Of a stretch of 64,000 bases of DNA, positions 1 to 10,515 are shown piece by piece. The position numbers were made by a program, and so were the translations under genes. The notes beneath the pieces were generated by a model, which did no database searches, was not told where the DNA came from, and saw only the letters and a program-made list of their open reading frames with translations. The DNA lies in contig JAVTLE010000005.1 of NCBI GenBank assembly GCA_033439295.1, positions 2,344,501 to 2,408,500 on the forward strand, given 5' to 3'. Source of the stretch: Deuterostichococcus epilithicus. Taxonomy: Eukaryota; Chlorophyta; Trebouxiophyceae; Prasiolales; Stichococcaceae. The first letter of the stretch is position 1, and every line of letters begins with the position of its first letter.

Positions 1-438
1 GATCCGATGCCAAAAACACGCTGTTACCCCCTTCTTGGGACCGGACAGTCACCAGCGTTGGGTTCGCAGCCCGCTGCACAGGCGAAACGCAAACCCTTGC
101 TTTTTCTCGTCACTCCACGTCGGCAGAGTTCCCAATCTGCTGCAGCCGGCAATGAACGGTTCCGATGCAGTTCTTCCGCAAACGCACAATATTCGAAGTC
201 ACATTGCTATATTCAGTCATCTGGTATCGCACCGCTGTAACAGATCATCTGGGTCGACATGATGCAGACGACCAGGCTTACAGGAAGCAGTTCACATCAG
301 ATATCATGCACGGCAAATCACGGCAGAGTCGCTTTGGAGAGTTCGGGCTGCTGCAGCACCTCCTGTCAGCACATCCCCGCTCTCCCTCGGCATAGCAGGG
401 CGCAGCGGTTGCCGCGGGGGGCAAGGCTCGTCACGCGC

Positions 439-1053
439 ATGGGCATCAAGGCCATTGAGCACTTCGATGGAGCATTCGAGCTGAAGGACGAGGCCAAATC
501 GGCACTGACAGAGCTCCTGAGTAGCGAGACCTTCTGCCAACAGGTTGGCGCTATGGTCAAGTCATGCTCTCCTGGGCGAGCCTGTGCGGTGGCGGCAACG
601 CACTTGCAGGCCCGTACGTGACGATATGCCAGCTTGCAACACTGACGCATGCATCTTCGTTGCAGGTGGCTATTGATACACAGCAGGAGGGGAAGAAGCT
701 GAAGTACGCCGACATTCTGTTTCAGCCGGTCCCCTGGAGCATACAGACGAAGAAGGTGCGCCTGTGCATTTTGAGAGCTGTCCTGCCTCGGCGGGGCCCA
801 CTATTCAGAGAAGCTGCAAATGGTACGACCTATGACGCAACGAGGGTCGTCTGGCGGCACCCTGACTACTGTTAACAACCTGGCACAGCATGGGCGACTG
901 GCTGCAGCATGCTGCCTGCAGGGCATGCCGGCAGAGTACGAGCAATATCTAGAGGACCCCGACTTCACCATCATCAACATCCCGCCCAACTTCATGTTCA
1001 AGGCCAAGATTTTCAAACCGTCGAGGTTGTGTGCCATCTACAGGGCAGCGTGA
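439..1053 (+). CDS. Unrecognised small three-exon gene, or the 3' end of a larger gene entering from the left
   Basis: Three exons join in frame: 439-543, 666-755 and 922-1053. Introns start GTTGGC and GTGCGC and end GCAG. The joined product is about 108 residues if the ATG at 439 is the start. The first part is acidic-amphipathic (EHFDGAFELKDEAKSAL), the middle holds KLKYADILFQPVPW, and the last exon holds DPDFTIINIPPNFMFKAKIF before a TGA. The regular phases and protein-like composition argue that it is coding. I do not recognise the family and assign no function. The upstream 438 bases show no exon I can defend, so the gene may begin outside the window. It converges on the IMPACT-like gene. 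Confidence 0.45.
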
Positions 1054-1253
1054 GCTTCAGGCTGCTTGGGGTTGTTGGGACAAATGTGGTTTGGAACTCA
1101 TAAATTTTTCCCCAAGTACGCTGCTGTTGCTGTTTCAGCTGGTTGCTAGCGTCGAACTTTGCATTGCAACTTGACAAAGCAGCACCCGCTTGTTCAGCTA
1201 ATGAGAAACGTCGATGCATCAATCAAGGGCGGATGTTGATGAAAGATCTAGAA

Positions 1254-2882
1254 TCACTTTTGCTTGCCGGAACGCCCAAAAGGCTTGCAACCACCTCGGT
1301 TGTCGAGCCCGCACTGCTCCAGCAGCACGCGAGCCGCATTGTTAATGGCGGTGAAGCGCTGCGATGAAAAGAACAAAGCGTGACACAAACCTTTGATACA
1401 GCGCCACCGTGATACAGCGCCATCATCACACAAGGTTGAAACAGCAACCAGCTGCCCGTCTGCTTCGACTAACCTGCGGTCCCATCAGAACCCCGCCAAA
1501 CCACCGGCTGACCACAACCACCACATCTCGCACCTGCGCATCACAAATTTTGTCGGTTTGGGGACGCCACTTTGACGCACAGCTGAAGACTCACAAGCTG
1601 AAGCATCGCACTTGGTGGGACGAGGAAAGAGAACAGGAGATGATGGGTGCTGCCAACCGGTAGCAGCGAAGAGTCCTCACGTTCATTATTTCCAGCAGGT
1701 GCAGCAGCCGCCCGCCGGCCGCGCTCTCGCCGTCGTCATCGCAGTCCTGGTCATACAGCTGACGCTCCTTTGACCAGATCCTGTAGGCGCTGATGTTGTG
1801 CGTTGCCTGTGCGCGGCCACGAGTATGCATGTCACGGGCCACAGCATGCCATGCTGCATCCTCCTGCATCCAGTGAGCCTGGGACTGAAATGCAGCGGTT
1901 TGTGAAATTCCTTTGGCACCTTCGCAATCTTGTTGTTTTGCAGCAGCGCTGCCATGACGGCTGCCACATCCTCCCGCGAGCGTATACTCGCCAGGTGCGC
2001 CTGAAAGGTGGACTTTTGTTGCGTGTGTGGCTCGCCAGACACAATGGCCGCGGCCACAGCCGCGGCGTGCGCATCCGCCGCCGCCTGCTCGAGTGACGAC
2101 TGCTCCAGCCTCAAGGCCTCCACCTCTTGCAGCGCCTGCAGGTTGGGGAAGAATTTGTATCGTCTGCCACACAATGCCAGTGCCACTCGCAGCACTGCGG
2201 CCTGTGCAGGCTGCGCAGATCCCACTCAGTGGTGGAGCATCAATGGCAGTCCTCGATGCGGATGACCCAGCTCCGGAGCGTGTCGAGGAGTCGGGTGCAG
2301 CGCTGTGTGCACAAGCTGGGCGTCAGCGCCTGACGTCTGACCTGGTCCTCTGCCTCCTCGGCGGTGGCGGCGGGGTCCGCTGTGCCACCGCCGTCGCCAG
2401 TGCCACAGCCGCCGCCATCACCCTCCAGCACCTCATCTAGATGATCCCGCACCGCCTCCGCCCAGGCGTACAGGACACTCTCGCCCGGCGCGAACAGCTC
2501 ATCGAGCTGCTGCAGCGCCCGTTGTGTTATGTCCCGGCTGACGTCGCGGCCCTCGAGCACCACCAACGGCGGCACCGCAGACGGGTATGCGTCCGGCAGG
2601 TGCGCCCGCAGTGTCACGGCCCTACCCTTCACAACCAGGCTGATCTGCAATGTCCACGAGTTTTGTGGCGACAGGGTATTGTGCTTTCCTCAGATTGAGG
2701 TTCTGATGCTTACAGGGAAGGTACCAGGAAGCGAGTGCGACTTCATGCTCCGCATCCGTCAGCGCCTGAGGCCAGGGACTCGCCTCAACGGTACGCTGAT
2801 CGCCGTCGACGGCACAGTCCGGTCCGTAAATGGCTGAAAGAGCAAGGAGCTCCTCCTCCTGACTCACGGCGTCGTCCAGCTT
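1254..2882 (-). CDS. IMPACT: IMPACT/YIH1 family protein (RWD domain plus Impact domain), 5' end unresolved
   Basis: In yeast and animals this family binds GCN1 and restrains the eIF2alpha kinase GCN2 in the cytosol. The N-terminal exon (from about 2882) reads SQEEELLALSAIYGPD, a typical RWD start. The next (from about 2644) reads ISLVVKGRAVTLRAHLPDAY, with the RWD PDAYPS turn. A helical linker and the Impact domain follow: QKSTFQAHLASIRSREDV, then ATHNISAYRIW and DDDGESAAGGRLLHLLEI. The exon at 1533-1474 gives VVVVVSRWFGGVLMGPQ and the last (1358-1254) RFTAINNAARVLLEQ, ending RSGKQK and TGA. Order and motifs match the whole family. The first in-frame codon of exon 1 has a stop upstream and no ATG, so the true start lies in a further 5' exon or at a start I missed. 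A TATA-like site in a palindrome lies about 170 bases upstream. Confidence 0.88.
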
Positions 2883-3035
2883 GATATATTTGGAAGGATT
2901 GGGTTGTGGATCTCAGATCGCCAGCAAGTTTGACCGCTTCTTCAGGAGGCGGCTCTGCTCTTATCAAGGCGTAATGATCGGTAGGCTGCTGCGATAGCAC
3001 GCTTAAGAGGGCGGTACGCACTCTCGAATTGACGG

Positions 3036-3059
3036 TGCATGCTTATTTATAAGCATGCA
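3036..3059 (-). promoter_or_regulatory. Palindrome carrying a TATA-like box
   Basis: Arms TGCATGCTTA and TAAGCATGCA are perfect complements around a 4-base loop. On the minus strand the centre reads TATAAATA (3051-3044), a good TATA-box match pointing at the IMPACT gene. The promoter role is inferred from position only. Confidence 0.4.
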
Positions 3060-3088
3060 TGGAAGTAGTTCACATGGAAGTAGTTCAT
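3059..3088. repeat. 15-base tandem duplication
   Basis: ATGGAAGTAGTTCAC is followed directly by a second copy differing in the last base. It lies just beyond the palindrome, upstream of IMPACT. Confidence 0.8.
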
Positions 3089-3370
3089 GCTGCAGGGTTT
3101 GGTGCCGCGCATTCGGCATGCATGATGAACCCACATGAGAGATGTTTTACTGTGATCGAGAAGATTGAGGGTCAGCTTTCAGAAGGCAGCAGTGCCGAAG
3201 CTTGCAGAAGGCAGCAGTGCCGTCTGCATGATTTCATATAGGCTAGTCGTGTGATTGCGATGCCCGCAAAAGGTTACAGTCAGTGCTATCTTCACAGAGC
3301 AGGTCACTGAGGGGCTTGCGCATGGTGGCAGCCGAAACGTTTCACAAGCCGGCGGCAAAGCACTGGGTAG

Positions 3371-6300
3371 CTAGCGGCGACCGCCCGGCGGCGACTTAGG
3401 CCGCAGCTCCTCAATAAATTCGCTGCTGGGCAGCAGGTGCGGCGCGCCCGGGCCCGGCTTGACGCCGCCGGACGAGGTGAACGGCATGCCGTTGGGCAGC
3501 TTGAAGTGCGCTGCGTATGCCTGCGCACAGCGCACTGGCCACTTGCCTTCCAGATTCTGGGCTGCACGGCACATGGTGTAGTGGCATCTGGCGACGGCAC
3601 TGCAAGCTGCGCTGCCAGGTAAGTGGGGCCAGGAGGCAGAACGCCGGATGATGGGCGCATGGGATGCGCTTAGCAACTGCAAGCCAGGTAGCGGCACCTG
3701 GGGATCGAAGTTTGAGGAAGTGAGATCTCGGCCGACGGTCACCCAGCCAGGCCGGATGTTGCGGTCCTCCCCAAACAGCTCCAGCCGCCGCTGCCCTGCG
3801 GCCAGCACCCAACAAGGTTCAACAGCAGAACTAGAGCTGCTGCTTTGCTGGCACTAAGGGAAGGGTTGCATTGTCGCTGCGTCCATCTCAGGGTTGCATT
3901 TCTGCTCCTTCCAACACAGGATTGCACTGTTTCCCTTCTCGGCCGCCGAGGGCACAGTTGTAGTCGGTCGGCAGCCAGGAGCTGGGTACAGGTGGTGGTG
4001 ATCCCAATGCAACTCGGCCCGAATTGTCCTCAGGGAGCGCACCCAGCGCAAAGTGCTCGATGACGGCGTACATCTCCTCCGGCTTGGACGTGGAGCCGTA
4101 CTCGGGCTCCTCGCTGATGATTACATCTGTGTCCACGTTGGCGTGGATGATGTGGCCGTCCGTTGACCGCCGCACGTTGCCGCGCACCCCCATCAGGCAG
4201 TGCTCCTGCGCAGGTGAGGAGGATGCGGGGGGTGGGGGCGAGCCGGCACATATTGGCGAGCGCCGAGCGGCACTGGGTCTGCGAATCTGTGTCATCTCGC
4301 TGCGTGACTCCTCTCGCTGCGTGACTGGATGCAGGCCACAGCTGGAGACTGCGTACCACGTCACATCCACGACGTACCCAGCGCTGCGTCACTGCTTCCT
4401 AAACATGCTGCAGTGGAACAGCCCGTTGACGTGAGCGAGCACGGTCAGGTGGCGGACAGCAGACGGACCTTGGTGTGGATGATGCAGTTGTGCGGGTCCT
4501 GCTGCAGCATGTACTTGCGGCTGGCGTCCTTGTTGGTCTTGATCCAGCAGATGTCCTCGCAGCGGCGGAAGCCCCACTTGCGCAGGCAGTGCCGCCCCGC
4601 GTCCAGCCCCTCCGCGCTGCCGCACCTGCGACCGTGCAGGCGCCGCTGATCGTGGCTTGAACTTCCCAAACGGAGTTCAATGCGCCCGCGCCTTCTCAAG
4701 CGAACTGTGCTGTTGCGAACTCGGACCCCTATGCCGGCAGCGACGCCAGCTGCGGGCGCTGCGCCCTGCCTTGCTGACCGCATGGACAGACGCGGTGTTT
4801 GATGAACGATTCCGCAGGTTGGAGGGGTGGTGCATGCATGCCCCACTCAGGGAGCAACCCCCAGAGGTGCTTGCCAGAGGAAGACGAAGGCAGGCGAGTC
4901 GGCGACGGCGCCCACGTCCAGTGCCTGTATGTCCTGCCACGGCCAGCTGTCGGCCACGGACTCGGCGCCCGGCGCGCGGCGCACGTACTCCTCCCACGGC
5001 GGGTCCACCAGCACCACGTCGAACTTGGTGCCAAACGTCTCCATCGTCAGCGGCAGCTCCTTGAGGTCCGCCTGCGACGCCGGCAGCAGAGGATTTTGCG
5101 CCTGGAGACATGAGTGACATGAGGCTCGTGGGAGGACGGCGCTGGAGGCAGCACAGGGCCGCCCTGGGCCTGGCGGCGCGGTTGGGCCTGTGAGAAGCAG
5201 CCCGGGGGAGATGGCTCCAGTCCACTCCGCGTGTCGGCTCGCAGGTAGGCATGCGCATGGACGGCTGCAGAGCAGGCCCGCATTGGGGGCCTCGCAGCCC
5301 GGCGGCGGGGCGCGCACCTTCAGAAACATGGGCGGCATCGCAAAGCGCTTGACCTGCTCGTCCTTGGCGGCAACCAGGTCCCGCAGCTTTGGGTACTCCG
5401 AAAACCGGTCCTTATCCGTCTGCAAAGTGCACACCATGACCTGCCCAGTCGCACACCATGACCTGCCTAATTGCACACCATGACCTGCCCAGTTGCACAC
5501 CGTGACCTGCCCAGTTGCGCACCATAACCTGCCTAGTTGCATCGAATTGAGATCAGCTGCCGCCAGCCGACAGGAGGTGTTAGCTTGCAGAGCCTGGGCA
5601 AAAGCCTCTTTGGGTGGTTCCCCTGTGCTGATCGGCAGATGCCATGCAATGACAGGCGCCTTTGGCCCCGCCCCAGCTCGCATGCGCACGTGTGTGAGCG
5701 ATGGGGGCCTGCTCTGCTCAGGACCAATCAGCACAGCGCCTGGCCCTGAGTGGTTGCACTGTCCCTGAAAGACTCAAGAGGGATCATGCAGGAGCGGCAG
5801 CGTACCATATGAGCATCCCGCAGGAAGTTCTGCGGCCGCTGCCCGGTGTCAACGAAGTGCTGGCAGTAGTCATTGGCATCGCCTCGGGAGGGGCCGCTGG
5901 CGAGTGGCGGGGCGCCCCGCCCACCGAACCGGCCCCGCCTGCCGAAGCGCCCGCCACCGCCGCCACTGCCGCCGCCAAAGCCGCCGGGGCCGCCATGCCT
6001 GGGGAAGCCGCCTGCTGTACATTCAGGGATTGCACCAGCTTTGACCTGATTGTACTCTCTTCCTTCGGTTATGTGTGTTGACTTGCAACAAGCTACAGCT
6101 CATGTCAGCAGGTTCATCAGCAGAAACACTTGTCATTCGGAAGCCCCAAGAATTCTCCAGAATGCAGCCGATGCTGTAACCGCTCAGATGCCTAGCCCTG
6201 GATGACAGGAGATGTTGAGATGCATAGAAACGTTGAGACGCATAGACCGCACCGTCATTGAAGCCGCCGCCAAAGCCGCCATCAAAGCCGAAGCCCAGGC

Positions 6301-6670
6301 CACCGCCGCCTCTGCCGGCCCCATTCATTGGTGGCAACGGCGGCATGCCCCCCTGTCGCATATCCCCGCGGTGCATGCCGCCAAAGCCGCCAGGTGGGCC
6401 ACCACTGGGGCCCATACCCATGCCGCCCATTCCTCTTCCCATTCCTCCACCCATGCCCATGGCCATGCCCATGCCCATGCCCGGGCCCATGCCCATGCCC
6501 ATGCCCATACCCGGCGGCCCCGGCGGCGGCTCCATCGGCATGCCGCCACCCATGGGGCCGAACCCGCCGCCGCCGCCTCCCATCATCCCGCCGCCGCCGC
6601 CGCCCATCATCATAGGGCCGCTGAAGTGCCCGCCGCCGGGCCCGTGCATGCCGCCCATGGGATCGGGCAT
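3371..6670 (-). CDS. METTL14: METTL14, subunit of the mRNA m6A methyltransferase
   Basis: METTL14 pairs with METTL3 (MTA in plants) in the nucleus to methylate adenosines in mRNA, mainly as the RNA-binding partner. The ATG at 6670 opens a Gly/Met-rich N-terminus with GMGMGM runs and an RGG-like stretch ([13 protein letters not shown]). Then come [36 protein letters not shown] and [19 protein letters not shown]. The core continues with [64 protein letters not shown] and a final [11 protein letters not shown] followed by TAG. About nine exons are needed. Two points differ from human METTL14: the motif is DPPW rather than EPPL, and the glycine/arginine-rich part is N-terminal with no long C-terminal RGG tail. 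An intron holds a 22-base minisatellite. It is divergent to BUD31. Confidence 0.95.
5429..5538. repeat. 22-base minisatellite, five copies, in a METTL14 intron
   Basis: Units begin at 5429, 5451, 5473, 5495 and 5517, with the core GCACACCATGACCTGCC. Copies differ at a few positions. The 22-base period is not a multiple of three, and the block sits between two well-placed METTL14 exons, so it is intronic. Confidence 0.9.
6411..6532. repeat. CCCATG hexanucleotide-like repeat in METTL14 exon 1
   Basis: Degenerate repeats of GGCATG on the minus strand encode the Gly-Met alternation of the METTL14 N-terminus. It also creates long spurious His-rich and Pro/Met-rich frames on the plus strand. Confidence 0.8.
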
Positions 6671-7662
6671 GCCTCCCCCGCCGCCATCCCAGCCTGGTCC
6701 ATCGAGTGATGTAGATCTCTATGCATGATGGTGGCTCGATCTGATCATGTGGCCATGCATTCACGCTGGCGGACCCGGCAAAGGCGACATGGTGCAGCCC
6801 ACCCTGAACGACATGCAGCCCCTCTCACCTCTGCCCATGCTGCTGTCCATGTCAAAGCGCGCTGCCGGTCATGGGCTTCGCCGCGCCACGCATAGTACAG
6901 TACGGCCAGATCAAGCGTGATGCGTTGCGGAGCACCCGCAGCGCAATGAGCTCTTGCAAGCCAAATACTCGTCCAGGATATCTGTGTAGCAGTTGTCAGC
7001 AACCGCAGAATCGGACTGAAGGAAGCAGATGACAAATCTCAGAATGGGTTCCTCGAAGCGCACAGCGATCGCAGGCCGTCTGATACCAAGGCTGATCTGT
7101 CTTCTTATTCAAGTCTTCGGAAATGCAGCAAATTTGCTGGCAGCATTTCCCTTAGGTCTGTAGGAAGCAGTGCGGCGACACAGGAAGCACCACAGCTAGA
7201 CAACAGGTGCACCGCGCAAGGCGCGCCATTCACAGCTTTGCCCCGTGTATTCTCTTCACCGCCTGGGTTGTATAAGCTGCTTCAGTGCACCCGGCGCGGC
7301 GGCGTGTGTGCAGTTTGTTGCAACCAGGCTGATTGCAGTGTGCACGAAACCTGTGTTCCTGGGTACGGCACTGCAAAAGCACAAACGTGATCAGCTCAAC
7401 TTTCCAGACGTATCGCACGCACCAGCACAGGGACGGCTGCAAGAATTAACAGCTCCTTGCCAAAAGTTGCAGCACTGCTCCGCAGCAGCCTCAGGTGTGG
7501 CAAAGGGGCAGATGGAGAGCGAGTATCTGCCTAAGTGTATCCGCCAGTAGGGTGGCGCCGTTGTTGCATGCATGCTGCATGCGGGACAGGCGTCCCTCTG
7601 CAGCGCAACTGGGTTGATAGTTGCCACTGCTGCCTGCCCCGCATACAGGTTAACCCTTCACC
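6671..7662. promoter_or_regulatory. Divergent upstream region of METTL14 and BUD31
   Basis: About 990 bases with no coding exon I can support. It must contain the promoters and 5' untranslated regions of both divergent genes. No clear TATA box or repeat stands out. Confidence 0.45.
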
Positions 7663-9181
7663 ATGGCCATGCGCCGGCGGCTGAAGAACAAGAAGCCGCC
7701 AGAGGGCTGGGAGCTCATTGAGGAGGTCATCGAGGACTTCGAGCTGCAGGCAAGCAGTTCTTGGCGCTTCCTGCGGTCTGTCATCAGCCAACCCAAGTTG
7801 CAGGCGTCGTAGTAGCTGCCAGGCCGTGTCGCATCTCGACATCGAGGAACTCAACATCAACAGACCGTCTCAGGCGCTGCTTGTGAGGGATGAAGTGCGT
7901 GCAATACTGACGCCAGTCTGCACTGCAGATGAAAGAGGCGGTGAACGAGGAGCACGAGGGAAAGCGAAAGAATGAGCTGACCTGGAAGATCAACCGCATC
8001 CATTGGGAGAAGAACCGCTTCATATACGACCTCATGTATGTGCGGAAGGTGGCGCTCTTCACTTGTCGCTGCGCCATCTGGGCCACAGCTACACCAGCGT
8101 GCTGCTTGTAACAGGGACTGCAAGGCGTCGTGTCTGCCTGGCTTCCTCCTCTGACTGCCTGCAGATACAGGCCAACTGTAGCAAGTTCACAACCTGTTCA
8201 GAGCTGAGCAGCATTCATGGCGTCTTCGACAGGTGATGAACAGGGAGCTGTTTGACTACCTGACGCGGGAGAAAATCGCGGATGGTCCGCTGATCGCCAA
8301 GTGGCGCAAGCCCGGCTACGAGATCCTGTGCTCCATGCTGGCGGTGCAGAAGGGCAACCACAACTTTGGCACCACCTCACATTGTCGGGTGCGGGACTTC
8401 CGCCAGCAACCTGGACCTGGCTGGACGATGTGTTAGCGTTCTAGGTGTCTGCAAGCGCTAGCACTGCAGGCGACCTCGGCTGCAACGTTGGCACTGCAGC
8501 AGTGGATGGCAAGGCTGTGTGCTTGAATGACCCTCGTGCGCCGATCTCATTGTGAGCATGTAAATTTCAGGTGCCGCTGGGGAAGCGGGCGGGGCAGCAG
8601 CGCATCACGCCAGACGTGCAGATCGGCTGCATCAGCTGCGCCTCCGGCGACGGCCGCTTTGGCGGCCCCATCTGGTGCGACGCCTCCCGCCCGGTCGCGC
8701 AGAGTGCTGCAGCGCATGTGCCGTCGAATGCGCTGCCCTCAACAGTCCCAACAAGGAGTTCATTCAGCCGCTGAACTTCGCATGCTTCAAATCTTCCAGC
8801 CTGTTGCATTTCGTGTCAAACAGCGCTGTGCATGTTGATGGGCCCAGTGCCTCCTGGCTCTACCGAAAGTGGATGAGATTGTGAGCTCCCAAGCTGTGTT
8901 GAGTGCCTCCTGGCTCGACCGAAAGTGAATGAGATTGTGAGCTCCCAAGCTGTGTTGGCGATCGCCGCATGGGTGTACAAACGCACAGGTGGAACACGCC
9001 GCTGGAGGAGGACGCGCCGCAGGACGAGCACCGCGCGACATGGGGCCAGGCGGGCGGCGGCGGCGCCGGGCCGCCGCCGCCGCAGCCGTCGCGCAAGCGG
9101 CCTCTGGAGGAGGAGGAGGACGATCTGGACGACGACGTCAAGCGGCGCCTGGCGTCGCTCAAGGGCAGCGGCCTGGACTAG
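7663..9181 (+). CDS. BUD31: BUD31/G10-like splicing factor with degenerate zinc cluster and C-terminal extension
   Basis: BUD31 (G10) is a small core spliceosome protein folded around a cluster of zinc ions. Exons are 7663-7749, 7929-8048, 8233-8388, 8571-8674 and 8989-9181. Exon 1 gives [19 protein letters not shown]. Exon 2 gives [14 protein letters not shown] and [12 protein letters not shown]. Exon 3 gives [24 protein letters not shown] and [11 protein letters not shown]. Exon 4 gives [12 protein letters not shown]. Plant G10 normally reads LCCLRC, C-C-R-V and CVHCGCKGCASGD here. This copy keeps the frame and the CASGD end but has lost several cysteines. It then runs on for about 70 residues ([12 protein letters not shown], a Pro/Gly stretch, [19 protein letters not shown]). 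Intron 1 appears to use a GC donor (CAG|GCAAGC). Intron 4 holds a recent 56-base tandem duplication. The family call is firm; full spliceosome function is not. Confidence 0.85.
8846..8957. repeat. 56-base tandem duplication in BUD31 intron 4
   Basis: Two adjacent copies (8846-8901 and 8902-8957) differ at about three positions, so the duplication is recent. It lies just before the acceptor of the last exon and would put stops in frame if read, so it is intronic. Confidence 0.92.
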
Positions 9182-9309
9182 GCGGCTTGGGAATGGGCCG
9201 CTGAAAGGGGTCGCTGCCCTGCGCGCGCCGGGGACGGCACGCGCAGCAGCGCCTCGAGAACGGGTGGCGCAGCAGCGCCTGGCCTCGTTGCGGGAGGCGG
9301 CCTGGACTA
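9141..9309. repeat. Degraded second copy of the BUD31 coding end
   Basis: The last coding stretch (9141-9180, encoding [12 protein letters not shown]) recurs about 130 bases downstream at 9271-9309 as RLASLREAAW in another frame. The two are roughly four-fifths identical with one gap. It is probably an old local duplication in the 3' untranslated region. Confidence 0.6.
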
Positions 9310-10515
9310 ACAACGGAATGCGTGCGCGCCTAGACAGGGCAGCCGCCTCAGCGGCGATTATAGCTTTTGCTTCCGCTGCGCCTCGGCGGTGGGCGAGGCA
9401 GCCGTGCCTGGCGCTGGCCCTGGCCAGTGTGGGCGAGGAGCAGCTGTGTTTCCGCTCCAATGTCTATCAAGCTGTGGAGACTAGCCACGGCTGTTAGGCG
9501 AATGGGAGGTCCTGCCCGAGCAGCCGCTGATGAGACAAGTACGGTTGTCACACACACTTGACCTTGAGGGACACGACTTGATCCGCAGTGCCTGCTGTTG
9601 GTCTCCTCCTGGTGGAAATGTAGTCGGTGCAGTTGCAGCGGAATTGCAGAAGCAGCAAGTGGACCACATGGATAATTTCACAGTGCAGGCGTGAACCGTG
9701 TCTCTCTCTAGACCCCAAACCAACTGACCCACCACTGAAAAAGCTTCAAGCAAAGTGACTCATGCCGTCGCACACCGCAACTTGTTTCCTCTACATAGCG
9801 CCTAAACCGGCTACAAACTGCTGAATTGGAGCGTGCAAGTGACACGCCCTGAACTCTGGCATCCGCAGTCACCCCTGTCCCTCGTCGTCCATCAATGCAC
9901 ACTAATGATGTACACGATGGTGCGCATCACAGAGCACCATTCCTACCTCGAAACAGATTTGCTGTTTGAAACAGCAGCACCGGGGCCGTACAAACTGCAG
10001 CGCAAAAGTGCCAAGATTGGATTGACCTGATCCAGGCCCGCGGTCCTGCAATCACATGTCCCTTATTCGAGTGCACAAGACGCTGCGGCACGGGAAAGGA
10101 GGCCCGCCTGCCACCTCCGGCCGCCCCCAGCACACGTTGCGTCTGCATGCTGCGGAAACCAGTTTGCGCGCCGGCACAAAGCATGCATCGCTCTGTGAGC
10201 TCTACCACTGCCACACACGGCATGCCGCCTGGCAGGTATTGACATGCAGAAGCTACCTCTGCGCACGAAGCCCCCAGTTGCGGCGGGTGAGAGTGACGGC
10301 CGCTCGCAGTCAACCTGCTGATCGTGCCCACTAGACACTGGATCCTTCGCCTAGCTCCTCTCTGCCGCCCATGCTCGTCCTCGCCTGTCGGAGATGGTGA
10401 TTGACACACTTGCTCGCTGTTGACTGCGCGTCGCAGCATCCGACGACGGCTCCGCCGCCCGCTGCCCGCCCATGTCGTCCAGAGGGCCGTTGCCATGCTG
10501 CCCAGCGCCCACGCC
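9182..10515. other. Convergent intergenic region, no gene seen
   Basis: About 1.3 kb between the ends of BUD31 and the hnRNP gene. Apart from the degraded BUD31 tail copy (9271-9309), I see neither protein-like exons nor repeats. It should hold both 3' untranslated regions. Confidence 0.45.

Larger units (their letters stand above)
2883..3370. other. Intergenic region between METTL14 end and IMPACT start
   Basis: No convincing exon was found. It holds the IMPACT upstream region: a perfect 10-base inverted repeat with a TATA-like core (3036-3059), a 15-base tandem pair (3059-3088) and a direct pair of 16 bases spaced 25 apart (3181 and 3206). A short 5' exon of IMPACT could also hide here. 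Confidence 0.5.

Noticed and set aside
5429-5538. CRISPR-like array
   Set aside because: The 22-base units are directly adjacent with no unique spacers, in a eukaryotic intron. It is a minisatellite.
6212-6764. His-rich and Pro/Met-rich frames on both strands over the hexanucleotide repeat
   Set aside because: They are shadows of the Gly/Met repeat of METTL14 exon 1. Simple repeats keep all frames open.
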